Source of the DNA: CBDDGJ01 sp965227805
Lineage (GTDB): Bacteria > Pseudomonadota > Alphaproteobacteria > RS24
NCBI GenBank assembly: GCA_965227805.1
Contig: CBDDGJ010000004.1
Span: forward strand, 1 to 64,000
Length of the DNA stretch: 64,000 nt
Direction: 5' to 3'
The notes under the pieces are model-generated. The model had not been told where the DNA came from. It searched no databases and was given only the letters and a program-made list of their open reading frames with translations. A program made the translations under genes and the position numbers. Positions 27,211 through 36,223 of this stretch are shown in pieces. Each line of letters starts with the position of its first letter. Position 1 is the stretch's first letter.

Positions 27211-27844
27211 TAAATGTAACCCCGAATATATCCGCATGATTGAGGCCGTTTTATTTGCGGCGGCAGAGCCTTTGGATAAGGATAGTCTGGCTGAGCGCTT
27301 GCCCGCGCAAGATGTTGATATGATTGATGATATTGTGCAAGCCCTAGAAGAAAAATATAAAAAGGCGGGGTTTCATTTGGTTAAGGTTGCGGATAAGTTT
27401 GCCTTTCGCACAGCTCCTGATTTAGCGCATATGCTACAAAAAGACATTGTGCAGCAAAGACGGTTATCCAAGGCGGCCTTGGAAACGCTGGCGATTATTG
27501 CCTATCATCAGCCGGTGACACGCGCTGAAATCGAAGCCATTCGCGGCGTGAGTATATCTAAAGGAACGCTCGATGTGTTACTGGAAAGCACGTGGGTGAA
27601 ATTACGCGGCAGGCGCCGCGTGCCCGGGCGGCCAGTTACATATGGAACGACGGATGCGTTTTTGATTCATTTCGGGTTGGAAAACTTACGTGATTTGCCA
27701 GGGCTTAACGAGTTGCGTGCTGCCGGGCTTTTAGACGGACAATTACCGCCGGATTTTTCTATTCCCGCGCCTGACCCTGATAATGATCCAACCGAAGACC
27801 CGTTGGAAGATGAACCGCCTTTAGAGATGGATATACCCGAATAA
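27203..27844 (+). CDS. scpB: Segregation and condensation protein B
   Basis: The 213-residue ScpB dimer partner has two winged-helix domains, with RMIEAVLFAAAEPLD at the start and ALETLAIIAYHQPVTRAEIEAIRGV and YGTTDAFLIHFGLENLRDLPGL later. The acidic Pro-rich tail (about 185-213) is normal for alphaproteobacteria. The stop codon abuts the ATG of the following ABC ATPase gene, so translation is probably coupled. Confidence 0.93.
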   Translation: MTDKCNPEYIRMIEAVLFAAAEPLDKDSLAERLPAQDVDMIDDIVQALEEKYKKAGFHLVKVADKFAFRTAPDLAHMLQKDIVQQRRLSKAALETLAIIAYHQPVTRAEIEAIRGVSISKGTLDVLLESTWVKLRGRRRVPGRPVTYGTTDAFLIHFGLENLRDLPGLNELRAAGLLDGQLPPDFSIPAPDPDNDPTEDPLEDEPPLEMDIPE

Positions 27845-28882
27845 ATGGGGGCGGCTTTGAAATTTGACAGGGTTTCTTGCCGTTTGGACGGTAGGGAAGC
27901 TGTTTCCGCATTGAGTTTTACGCTTTCCAAAGGAGAGACGTTTTGCTTGCTCGGGCCGTCGGGCTGCGGTAAATCCACAAGCCTGCGCCTTGTGGCCGGG
28001 CTTGAACAACCGCAGGCCGGGCATATTTTTATTGATGGTGAGCAGGTGAGCGCGCCCCGGTTTTTGGTGCCACCGGAAGACCGCAACATAGGATTTTTGT
28101 TTCAGGAATTTGCCCTGTTTCCGCACCTTACCATATTTGAAAATATTTGTTTTGGTATAAAGCATAAACCGAAATCGGCGCAACGGCGCATTGCAGAAGA
28201 TTTATTGGCGCGCATTGGTTTGGTAGATTTTGCTGCCCGTTATCCACATTCACTTTCGGGAGGTGAGCAGCAGCGTGTAGCATTGGCGCGGGCTTTGGCG
28301 CCCTCACCAAAACTTATTTTAATGGATGAGCCTTTTTCTAATCTCGACCCGCAATTACGCAATCATATGCGTGATTTGTGCCGCGATATTTTAACCACAC
28401 TTAGCGCGACGGCGCTTATTGTAACGCATGATGCAGATGATGCGTTACGACTTGCGGATAAAATTGGCGTGCTTGACAGGGGGATGCTTTTGCAAATGGA
28501 TACGCCGGAGATTTTATATCGTGCCCCGAAAAACAAGCAGGTTGCCCTTATGTTCGGGGCGCTAAATTGCGTCACGATTGAGGTCAAAAACCGTGTGGCG
28601 CATACACCATTTGGTGCGCTTGCGACGGATAAAGCCGATGGTCGATATGAATTTGCTGTGCGCCCCGAGCATATTCGTCTGGCGCAGACTAACATGCCAG
28701 AGGATATTATTATAGAGGGTGATCTACAAATTATCCGGTGTATTGGTGCCGATTGGCTATGTAAATTGCATATAGGCGATGAGCTGATATGGACTGTTTT
28801 AGTGCGGCAGGATAATATGCCGCAGGCGGGTATCCAAAAAATGTATATCGCGCCGGGCACTTATATGTTATTTGATATGTAA
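27845..28882 (+). CDS. Orphan ABC transporter ATP-binding protein (FbpC/PotA-like, TOBE domain)
   Basis: The 345-residue ATPase has Walker A GPSGCGKST (about 38-46), signature LSGGEQQRVALARAL, Walker B LILMDEP and a C-terminal TOBE-type regulatory domain (about 240-345). This architecture is that of importers for iron(III), sulfate, polyamines or similar solutes. No permease or binding protein gene is in the window, and it sits immediately between scpB and tatA, breaking a conserved gene order. The substrate cannot be assigned. Confidence 0.87.
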   Translation: MGAALKFDRVSCRLDGREAVSALSFTLSKGETFCLLGPSGCGKSTSLRLVAGLEQPQAGHIFIDGEQVSAPRFLVPPEDRNIGFLFQEFALFPHLTIFENICFGIKHKPKSAQRRIAEDLLARIGLVDFAARYPHSLSGGEQQRVALARALAPSPKLILMDEPFSNLDPQLRNHMRDLCRDILTTLSATALIVTHDADDALRLADKIGVLDRGMLLQMDTPEILYRAPKNKQVALMFGALNCVTIEVKNRVAHTPFGALATDKADGRYEFAVRPEHIRLAQTNMPEDIIIEGDLQIIRCIGADWLCKLHIGDELIWTVLVRQDNMPQAGIQKMYIAPGTYMLFDM

Positions 28883-28897
28883 ATTAAGGAGAGCAAT

Positions 28898-29086
28898 ATG
28901 GGTATTAGTTGGTGGCAAATTTTAATCGTCGCACTCCTCGTGGTTTTACTATTCGGGCGCGGGCGTATTTCCGGCATTATGGGCGATGTCGCGCGTGGTA
29001 TTCGTAGTTTTCGCACCGGATTACGCGAAGAGGTCACGCATGAAATAGAAACAAGCGAGTCCGAAAAAGAAAAAGACAAGGTCTAA
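28898..29086 (+). CDS. tatA: Sec-independent translocase protein TatA
   Basis: The 62-residue protein has one N-terminal transmembrane helix (about 6-22), the FGRGR hinge, an amphipathic helix and a charged tail rich in Glu and Lys. TatA polymerises to form the pathway for folded, twin-arginine substrates. AAGGAGAG precedes the start. It heads the tatABC set. Confidence 0.92.
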   Translation: MGISWWQILIVALLVVLLFGRGRISGIMGDVARGIRSFRTGLREEVTHEIETSESEKEKDKV

Positions 29087-29099
29087 GACAGGCAGTATT

Positions 29100-29354
29100 A
29101 TGTTTGATATTGGCTGGACAGAATTTTTGCTTATTGGGCTTTTGGTTTTGCTGGTTATGGGGCCGAAAGAAATTCCGGCTATGATGCGGCGTATAGGGCA
29201 AATAACCGGACGTATAAGGCGTATGGCTGGGTTATTTCGTATGGAATTGGAGAAAATTCCACAAGATACGGGGATAAAAGATATTGCCGATGATATAAAA
29301 TCCGTAGCGCCCCAAACACCAGATTTATTCGGTGAACCACGTGATAAGGCGTAA
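29100..29354 (+). CDS. tatB: Sec-independent translocase protein TatB, short form
   Basis: The 84-residue protein begins MFDIGWTEFLLIG and has the GPKEIP hinge after one transmembrane helix, followed by an amphipathic helix and short tail. TatB with TatC recognises twin-arginine signal peptides. It is clearly shorter than the usual 130-180 residues because the C-terminal tail is reduced. The stop codon abuts the tatC start. Confidence 0.9.
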   Translation: MFDIGWTEFLLIGLLVLLVMGPKEIPAMMRRIGQITGRIRRMAGLFRMELEKIPQDTGIKDIADDIKSVAPQTPDLFGEPRDKA

Positions 29355-30152
29355 ATGGTCGGGGCGCCCATGCAAAATAGCGAAGCACCGCTTATTGAGC
29401 ATCTGATTGAATTACGCACGCGTATTTTATGGATCTTGTTTTTCTTCATTTTGCTTTTTGCTGCATCTATCGGTTTTGCAGATAAAATTTTTACCTTGCT
29501 TTTGTATCCGTTCGAACAAGCAACAGGGGGGGCACAAAAGCTGGAGCTTATCTATACCGCGCCGCATGAGTTTTTCTTTACGCAGATTAAGCTGGCTATG
29601 TTTGCAGCACTTTTTTTGGGGTTTCCGATTTTCGCCTATCACCTTTATCGTTTTGTTGCGCCAGGGCTTTATCACAATGAACGGCGCGGCTTTTTGCCGT
29701 TTCTGATTGCGGCACCGCTTTTATTTGCAGGTGGTGCGGCTTTGGTGTTTTTTATTGTGATGCCGCTGGCTTTGACATTTTTTTTGGGTATGGAAATTTA
29801 TAGCGCCCCGGCTGATATTCGTATGGTGAATCGGGTAAGCGAATATTTATCCTTCACCATGGTGCTTATGCTTGCTTTTGGTATATGTTTTCAATTACCG
29901 ATTATTTTGACATTATTGGGAAAAGCCGGGATTGTTTCGGCTGCTTCATTGCGTCATAAGCGCCGCTATGCGATTGTGATTACTTTTGCGCTGGCTGCAA
30001 TTTTAACACCGCCCGATGTGATTAGCCAAATTGGTCTGGCGGTGCCAACTTTGCTGCTCTATGAAATATCGATTTGGCTGGTGCATTTTATGGAAAAAAA
30101 GCGCAATGATGATGCAACCGCTATTGAGGCCGAAGAGACAATCAAGGACTAG
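29355..30152 (+). CDS. tatC: Sec-independent translocase protein TatC
   Basis: The 265-residue core Tat receptor has six predicted transmembrane helices and conserved elements LIEHLIELRTRI near the N-terminus, APHEFFFTQIKLA, FVAPGLYHNERR and an ALAAILTPPDVISQ loop. It binds the twin-arginine motif. The ATG at 29355 abuts tatB; an ATG five codons later is a possible alternative. serS follows after 4 nt. Confidence 0.94.
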   Translation: MVGAPMQNSEAPLIEHLIELRTRILWILFFFILLFAASIGFADKIFTLLLYPFEQATGGAQKLELIYTAPHEFFFTQIKLAMFAALFLGFPIFAYHLYRFVAPGLYHNERRGFLPFLIAAPLLFAGGAALVFFIVMPLALTFFLGMEIYSAPADIRMVNRVSEYLSFTMVLMLAFGICFQLPIILTLLGKAGIVSAASLRHKRRYAIVITFALAAILTPPDVISQIGLAVPTLLLYEISIWLVHFMEKKRNDDATAIEAEETIKD

Positions 30153-30156
30153 GATT

Positions 30157-31464
30157 ATGCTTGATATAAAATATATTTGTGACCATGCCGATGCCGCAGA
30201 TGCGGCTTTTGCCAAGCGCGGCCTTGCACCGCAAAGTGCCCGATTATGTGCGCTGGATGCAAAGCGGCGCGCCTGTATTCGCGCGGCACAAGATTTACAA
30301 ACCAGGCGTAATGAAATATCCAAAAAAATCGGGCAGGCAAAGGCGCAAAAAAATGAGATAGAAGCCGAAAAAATGATGCAGCAGGTAAGCCAGATTAAAT
30401 CAGAGCTAGCCCAAGCCGAAGAAGATGAACGCCATGCACAAGCGGCTCTTATGGACGCATTGGCACAGCTACCTAATCTACCCCTGGATGATGTGCCGGT
30501 GGGGGAGGATGAAGCGGCGAATGTTGAAATGCGCCAATGCGGCACCGACATGATTGTGCAAAAAAATAATGCGTTGCAGCATTTTGAGATTGGTGAAGAG
30601 TTACAGCTAATGGATTTTACGACAGCAGCGACCTTATCGGGCGCGCGCTTTGTTATTTTGCGAGGTGCTTTGGCGCGTCTGGAGAGGGCTTTGGCAAGTT
30701 TTATGCTGGATTTACATGTTACTGAATTTGGCTATGAAGAAATTGCGCCGCCGGTTTTGGTGCGTGATGAGATTATGTTTGGCACCGGCCAATTACCTAA
30801 ATTTGCTGAAGATTCATTTCGCACTGAAAACGGGTTTTGGCTTATTCCGACAGCGGAGGTCAGTTTAACCAATATGGTGCGGGAAAAAATTATTGATGCG
30901 GATGAATTGCCTTTGCGTTTTACGGCATTTACGCCATGCTTTCGTTCCGAGGCAGGGGCTGCGGGGCGTGATACGCGCGGCATGATTAGGCAGCATCAAT
31001 TTTCCAAGGTTGAATTGGTGAGCATTATCGAGGCAGATGACGCGAATGATGAATTGGAACGTATGACGGCATGTGCTGAAGAGGTGTTGAAACGCCTGGA
31101 TTTACCGTATCGGGTGATGTTGCTTTCAACTGGGGATATGGGGTTTGCCGCACGCAAAACCTATGATTTAGAAGTATGGTTGCCGGGGCAAAATATGTAT
31201 CGCGAAATATCAAGCTGTTCTTATTGCGGCGACTTTCAGGCGCGGCGCATGAACGCACGCTGGCGTGCAAAAGAAGATAAGCAAACGCAGTTTGTGCACA
31301 CATTAAATGGCTCGGCCTTGGCGGTCGGGCGCACAATGGTTGCTTTATTGGAAAATTATTTTGACCCCGAAGCTAAATGCCTTCACATTCCTGCTATATT
31401 GCATAGCTATATGGGGGGCATAAAACAAATTGATGCAGATATAATCAGCCAGGATAAAACATAA
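30157..31464 (+). CDS. serS: Serine--tRNA ligase
   Basis: The 435-residue class II synthetase has an N-terminal coiled-coil arm that binds the long variable arm of tRNA-Ser (about 30-105). The catalytic part contains LIPTAEVSLTN, FRSEAGAAGRDTRGMIRQHQFSKVE (motif 2) and LNGSALAVGRTMVALLENY (motif 3). The ATG at 30157 (MLDIKYICDH) is the homologous start; the frame is open upstream inside tatC. It overlaps surE by 1 nt. Confidence 0.96.
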   Translation: MLDIKYICDHADAADAAFAKRGLAPQSARLCALDAKRRACIRAAQDLQTRRNEISKKIGQAKAQKNEIEAEKMMQQVSQIKSELAQAEEDERHAQAALMDALAQLPNLPLDDVPVGEDEAANVEMRQCGTDMIVQKNNALQHFEIGEELQLMDFTTAATLSGARFVILRGALARLERALASFMLDLHVTEFGYEEIAPPVLVRDEIMFGTGQLPKFAEDSFRTENGFWLIPTAEVSLTNMVREKIIDADELPLRFTAFTPCFRSEAGAAGRDTRGMIRQHQFSKVELVSIIEADDANDELERMTACAEEVLKRLDLPYRVMLLSTGDMGFAARKTYDLEVWLPGQNMYREISSCSYCGDFQARRMNARWRAKEDKQTQFVHTLNGSALAVGRTMVALLENYFDPEAKCLHIPAILHSYMGGIKQIDADIISQDKT

Positions 31465-32234
31465 TGCAGCATATAGGCCGTATTCTTATCACTAATGATG
31501 ATGGCTATGATGCGCCTGGCCTGCAAGCGGCGCGGCATATTGCCGAAGCATTATCGGATGATGTGTGGGTGATGGCGCCCAAAAGTCAAAAAAGTGGTGC
31601 AAGCCATTCGATCAGTTTTTCTACACCGGTGCAGTTTTTGGAAATAGAGCCTAAACTCTATGTGGTAGATGGCACACCTGCTGATTGCGTGTTATTTGCT
31701 ACGCGGCATTTTCTTAAGCATAATCCACCGGATTTGATTATATCGGGGGTGAATTGGGGGCAGAATATTGCCGAAGATATAAATTATTCCGGCACGGTGG
31801 CCGGTGCACGCGAAGGGGCGCTTGCGGGGATAAGGTCACTTGCCCTTAGCCAGGCATTAGATTTTGAAATGTGGCAACCCGATTTTCAAATTGCCAGGAC
31901 ATATGCACCCAAACTTATTCGGGCATTATTGGCGACAAGCTGGCAGGCGCATACGCCGATAAATATAAATTTTCCCCCTAATTTTTCCGAACATATAGAT
32001 GTTAAGTTTACCCGCCAGGGTATGCGCGAAAAAAAATTACTCACCATAGATGAACGCACCGATACACGTGGTAATCCTTATTTTTGGTATGGCTTTAACC
32101 GCCATATTTCCGATGCGGCAAAAGATACGGATTTGGCAGCGCTCATAGAAAATGTTATTTCGGTAACACCTTTATCATTGGATTATACGGATATGGATAT
32201 GCGTCATGCTTTGCAAGGCATGTGGGACATGTAA
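31464..32234 (+). CDS. surE: 5'/3'-nucleotidase SurE
   Basis: The 256-residue metal-dependent phosphatase acts on nucleoside monophosphates. The metal-binding ITNDDGYDAPG is at the N-terminus, with KSGASHSIS, VDGTPADCVLFA, SGVNWGQNIAEDINYSGTVAGA and INFPPN. In many relatives the protein-repair gene pcm follows surE; it is absent here and the LysM/LytM gene follows at once. Confidence 0.95.
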   Translation: MQHIGRILITNDDGYDAPGLQAARHIAEALSDDVWVMAPKSQKSGASHSISFSTPVQFLEIEPKLYVVDGTPADCVLFATRHFLKHNPPDLIISGVNWGQNIAEDINYSGTVAGAREGALAGIRSLALSQALDFEMWQPDFQIARTYAPKLIRALLATSWQAHTPININFPPNFSEHIDVKFTRQGMREKKLLTIDERTDTRGNPYFWYGFNRHISDAAKDTDLAALIENVISVTPLSLDYTDMDMRHALQGMWDM

Positions 32235-32245
32235 ATATTGATGAG

Positions 32246-33151
32246 ATGAAACAGGGCTTTATATATTCTTGTCTATGTGTGTTATGGCTTGGTGGGTGTG
32301 TGCCTGAATATAAAAGTAATAGATGGTATGATACACAGGCAAATATTACGCCCAGAAAAGTAGTGGTGAAGTTAAACCCTGCTGCGCCACTCAAAAAAGG
32401 GGAGGTGCGCGCGCGCGCAGGCGATACTTATTATAGTTTGGCGTTAAAGCATAAGGTGGACTTGCGTGAATTATTAGACCTAAACGGCGCGACTCCTCCC
32501 TATGCATTGGCAATAGGGAAAATTGTAAAAGTGCCGGATGAAAAACGCCACATCGTAAAACCCGGCGAAACGCTTTATAGTATTGCACAAGCCTATGGGG
32601 TGAGTATGCGGAATATTGCAACGACCAATACATTACCCATGCCCTTTATTATTACCGAAAATCAGGAGCTGATTATTCCCGGGGGAGTGCTTAAGAGCAC
32701 AGCCCCAAAAAATGTTAACACAGCACGCGTGCAGAAAAAAAAGCCGAAAGTCGTGCGCCCCACAGCCATACCGCAAAGAAAAGGAAAATTTATTCGTCCC
32801 GTGTCAGGAAAAATCATTTCACGTTTTGGTGTGAAAGCAGATGGATTGCATAATGACGGAATCAATATTGCCGCAGCTTCGGGCACGCCTATCCGGGCAA
32901 CAGAAAATGGCGTGGTGGTTTATATTGGCAATGAATTGCGTGGCTATGGCAATCTTATGCTTATTCGGCATGATAAAAAATGGATTTCGGCCTATGCGCA
33001 TATATCTAAATTCTGGTTTGGCTTAGGTGATGAGGTAAAGCAGGGGGATATTATTGGTGAGGTTGGCACAAGCGGTGCGGTTGAGCGTCCGCAATTACAT
33101 TTCGAATTGCGGCAGGGAACAAAAGCGATTGATCCGGAAAAATTCCTTTAA
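32246..33151 (+). CDS. LysM/LytM (M23) lipoprotein, NlpD-like, degenerate metal site
   Basis: The 301-residue protein has a lipoprotein signal with LWLGGC (lipid Cys about residue 16). Two LysM domains follow (RARAGDTYYSLALKHKVDL and IVKPGETLYSIAQAYGVS). The C-terminal LytM fold (about 188-300) lacks a full zinc site: HNDGIN has Asn where an Asp ligand is expected, and LHFEL has Glu in place of the second His of HxH. As in EnvC and NlpD, it is probably an activator of cell-wall amidases rather than a protease. The ATG at 32246 overlaps none of surE. Confidence 0.87.
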   Translation: MKQGFIYSCLCVLWLGGCVPEYKSNRWYDTQANITPRKVVVKLNPAAPLKKGEVRARAGDTYYSLALKHKVDLRELLDLNGATPPYALAIGKIVKVPDEKRHIVKPGETLYSIAQAYGVSMRNIATTNTLPMPFIITENQELIIPGGVLKSTAPKNVNTARVQKKKPKVVRPTAIPQRKGKFIRPVSGKIISRFGVKADGLHNDGINIAAASGTPIRATENGVVVYIGNELRGYGNLMLIRHDKKWISAYAHISKFWFGLGDEVKQGDIIGEVGTSGAVERPQLHFELRQGTKAIDPEKFL

Positions 33152-33240
33152 TTCGGCTTAGGGCTATTGCTTTTGCTTTTACAATATTGCACCTTGCGCT
33201 AAATTAAAATTTAAGAATCAATTTTTAAGGGGATGCTTTT

Positions 33241-33588
33241 ATGTTTATTTCGCCAGCCTATGCACAAACGACGGATACGGGAGGAGGCTTGATAGAGCTT
33301 TTTGCGCCGTTACTGATTGTTTTTGTTATTATCTATTTTATGATTTTGCGTCCGCAACAAAAGCGGCAAAAAGAACACCGTGCCATGGTTGATAATATTA
33401 AGCGTGGCGATAAAATTGTCACGCAAGGCGGGCTTATCGGAAAGGTTGCTAAAATTGATGATGCCGAATTAGAGGTGGAAATTGCCAGTGGTGTCAAAAT
33501 CAAGGTGGTCCGGTCTATGGTGATCTCGGTAACGCCCAAGGCAGGTAAAAATACCAAGACAGATAAGAACGAAAATACGGCAAGCTAA
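33241..33588 (+). CDS. yajC: Preprotein translocase subunit YajC
   Basis: The 115-residue protein has one membrane helix (about 18-38, LIELFAPLLIVFVIIYFMI) directly followed by LRPQQKRQKEHRAMVDNIKRGDKIVTQGG, the family signature. YajC associates with SecDF and SecYEG. AAGGGGATG precedes the start. Its last base overlaps the secD start. Confidence 0.95.
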   Translation: MFISPAYAQTTDTGGGLIELFAPLLIVFVIIYFMILRPQQKRQKEHRAMVDNIKRGDKIVTQGGLIGKVAKIDDAELEVEIASGVKIKVVRSMVISVTPKAGKNTKTDKNENTAS

Positions 33589-35198
33589 TGCTACACTTCT
33601 CTAAATTCAAAATTTTGGGCATTAGTTTGGTGCTCGCCATAGGGGTTCTATTTGCCTTGCCGAATGTCGTGCCAGCGATGCGCGCTATAGATTTTGCGCT
33701 GGTGCCGTCTAAAACGATGAATTTAGGGTTGGATCTGCAAGGGGGGTCGCATTTGCTGCTGGAAGTTGATACACGCACGATTGAACAGGAAAAATTGCAA
33801 AGTCTTGTTTCTGATATACGCACCGGATTACGCAGCGCGCGCATTGGCTATACGGGGCTTGGTATTGTTAATGATAATGTGCGCGTTACCATTCGCGCAG
33901 GAAAAAATCAGCAAGCTGCGCGTGATATATTAAATGCGCTCAACACACCGACAGCTAGCGGATTACTGGTTGGTGCAGGCAATAATACGAATGAGTTAAC
34001 CATTACGCTTATTGATGACGTGACGTATCAAATTGCGCTTAATGAAGAGGCACGCGCATTTCGCAATAGCCGTGCTGTGCAGCAATCTATTGAGATTATT
34101 CGTCGGCGTATTGATGAATTGGGCACAACCGAACCGAGCATACAGCGACAAGGCGAAAGGCGCGTTCTTGTGCAAGTGCCGGGTTTGGATAATCCGGAGC
34201 GCTTAAAGGCTTTACTTGGGCAAACGGCAAAACTTAATTTTCACCTGCTTGATCCGGATGTAAGCGCCTTTGAAGTTGAATCCGGTGCACGCCTGCCAGT
34301 AGGCGCACATATTTTGCGCGATGATGCAGGCACGCCTTATCTGGTTAAGCGGCGCGTTATGGTGAGTGGTGAGCGTTTGGTAGATGCGAATATGGGCTTT
34401 GATCCGGTAACTGGATCACCAGAAGTTAATTTTCGGTTTGATGCCGCAGGAGGCAAGATTTTTGGTGACGTGACAAGCGCCAATGTCGGGCGCCCATTTG
34501 CGATTGTGCTTGATGGGCGGGTGATTTCTGCACCGGTTATTCAAAGTGCTATTTTAGGCGGTTCGGGGCGTATTACGGGTAATTTTACCACACAAGAGGC
34601 AAATGATTTGGCGATTTTGTTGCGTGCAGGCGCTCTGCCGGCGCCGATGGAAATATTGGAAGAGCGCACCGTAGGAGCAAGTTTAGGCGCGGATTCGGTG
34701 GAAGCCGGCAGGCTTGCGCTTATCGTTGGTTTTCTTGCTGTGATTATTTTCATGGTGGTGAGTTATAATATATTCGGCTTATTTGCCACCATCGCATTGA
34801 TTATCAATCTTATTTTAATCATGGCAGCTTTATCGGCTTTACAAGCGACACTTACCTTGCCTGGTATTGCCGGGATTGTGTTGACTGTCGGCATGGCGGT
34901 GGATGCCAATGTGCTGATTTTTGAACGCATAAGGGAAGAGTTTGCAACTGATAATAAGGTTTTGCTGGCGATTGATAAGGGCTATGAACGTGCCTTGGGA
35001 ACAATTCTGGATGCAAATATTACGACATTCCTGGCCGCACTTATTCTATTCCAGCTTGGTTCAGGGCCTGTGCGCGGCTTTGCGGTGACGCTCGCTATTG
35101 GCATTGTTACATCTGTATTTACTGCCTTTGTTGTAACGCGCCTTTTTGTGGCGATATGGGTGCGGCGTTCGGCGCAGCGGACGGTTTTACCAATATAG
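33588..35198 (+). CDS. secD: Protein translocase subunit SecD
   Basis: The 536-residue RND-type membrane protein uses proton motive force to complete secretion. It has an N-terminal membrane helix, a large periplasmic P1 domain (about 40-340, LGLDLQGGSHLLLEV at its start), and five C-terminal helices with GMAVDANVLIFERIREE. GNFTTQEANDLAILLRAGALPAP is the conserved segment before the membrane part. secF follows after 11 nt. Confidence 0.96.
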   Translation: MLHFSKFKILGISLVLAIGVLFALPNVVPAMRAIDFALVPSKTMNLGLDLQGGSHLLLEVDTRTIEQEKLQSLVSDIRTGLRSARIGYTGLGIVNDNVRVTIRAGKNQQAARDILNALNTPTASGLLVGAGNNTNELTITLIDDVTYQIALNEEARAFRNSRAVQQSIEIIRRRIDELGTTEPSIQRQGERRVLVQVPGLDNPERLKALLGQTAKLNFHLLDPDVSAFEVESGARLPVGAHILRDDAGTPYLVKRRVMVSGERLVDANMGFDPVTGSPEVNFRFDAAGGKIFGDVTSANVGRPFAIVLDGRVISAPVIQSAILGGSGRITGNFTTQEANDLAILLRAGALPAPMEILEERTVGASLGADSVEAGRLALIVGFLAVIIFMVVSYNIFGLFATIALIINLILIMAALSALQATLTLPGIAGIVLTVGMAVDANVLIFERIREEFATDNKVLLAIDKGYERALGTILDANITTFLAALILFQLGSGPVRGFAVTLAIGIVTSVFTAFVVTRLFVAIWVRRSAQRTVLPI

Positions 35199-35209
35199 GG
35201 AGCGGTGAT

Positions 35210-36133
35210 ATGTGGAGCTTAAAACTTATTCCATCTAAAACGAAAATTGATTTTGTCAAATTTCGCTATCCGGCATTGCTGGTGAGTTGTGTTTTACTGA
35301 TTGCCAGCTTTGTATCTGTCCATATGCGGGGGATAAATTTTGGCATTGATTTTGCCGGTGGCACACTGATTGAGCTGGGCGTTGAAGACGGTGAAATTGA
35401 TATTGCCGCCTTACGCGCGCGCCTTAACGGGCTTGCGCTTGGTGATGTTCAAATTCAGAAGTTTGGCACGCCGCAAGATGTGTTGGTGCGCGTTGCCGAA
35501 AAACCGGATGCACAAGATACCTCTAATGACCTCACCGTGGTGAGCGTGATTAAGCAGGAATTGCAAGGTGAATTTACGTTTCGCCGTGTTGAGATTGTGG
35601 GACCACAAGTGAGCACAGAGCTTATTCGTGCCGGCATGATCGCCTTTTTTGTCGCCTTGGCCTCTATGCTGGTTTATATCTGGTTTCGGTTTGAATGGCA
35701 GTTTAGCCTGGGCGCGGTGGCGGCTCTCGTGCATGATGTTTTGCTAACTATAGGTTTATTTTCAGTGTTTCAGCTAGAATTTAATCTATCCATTTTAGCG
35801 GCTTTGCTGACCATTGTTGGTTATTCCATGAATGATACGGTGGTGGTGTATGATCGCGTGCGTGAAAATTTGCGTAAATATAAACGTATGATTTTGGGTG
35901 ACTTACTCAATGTTGCCGTGAATGAAACACTCTCGCGCACAATTATGACATCACTCACAACGCTTTTGGCTTTGCTTGCGCTTTACATTTTGGGGGGCGA
36001 GGTAATACGTGGTTTTACTTTGGCGATGATTTGGGGCGTTTTGATTGGCACATATTCCTCAATCTTTGTTGCGTCGCCTTTATTATTGTGGCTGGGTGTC
36101 AAGCGCGATTGGTCGAAGGTGCAGGCAAGTTAA
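35210..36133 (+). CDS. secF: Protein translocase subunit SecF
   Basis: The 307-residue partner of SecD has six predicted membrane helices and conserved INFGIDFAGGTLIELG, SMNDTVVVYDRVRENLRKY and ETLSRTIMTSLTTLLAL. The ATG at 35210 follows GGGAGCGG at good spacing; the frame is open upstream within secD but is not homologous there. It completes the yajC-secD-secF unit. Confidence 0.96.
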   Translation: MWSLKLIPSKTKIDFVKFRYPALLVSCVLLIASFVSVHMRGINFGIDFAGGTLIELGVEDGEIDIAALRARLNGLALGDVQIQKFGTPQDVLVRVAEKPDAQDTSNDLTVVSVIKQELQGEFTFRRVEIVGPQVSTELIRAGMIAFFVALASMLVYIWFRFEWQFSLGAVAALVHDVLLTIGLFSVFQLEFNLSILAALLTIVGYSMNDTVVVYDRVRENLRKYKRMILGDLLNVAVNETLSRTIMTSLTTLLALLALYILGGEVIRGFTLAMIWGVLIGTYSSIFVASPLLLWLGVKRDWSKVQAS

Positions 36134-36223
36134 AATTTTGTATGCTTGCATCATGTGGGGGAATGGGGCAACATAATAAGACAAGTAACGATTCGTTTAT
36201 CGTTTGTTATAAAGGAGGGACAT

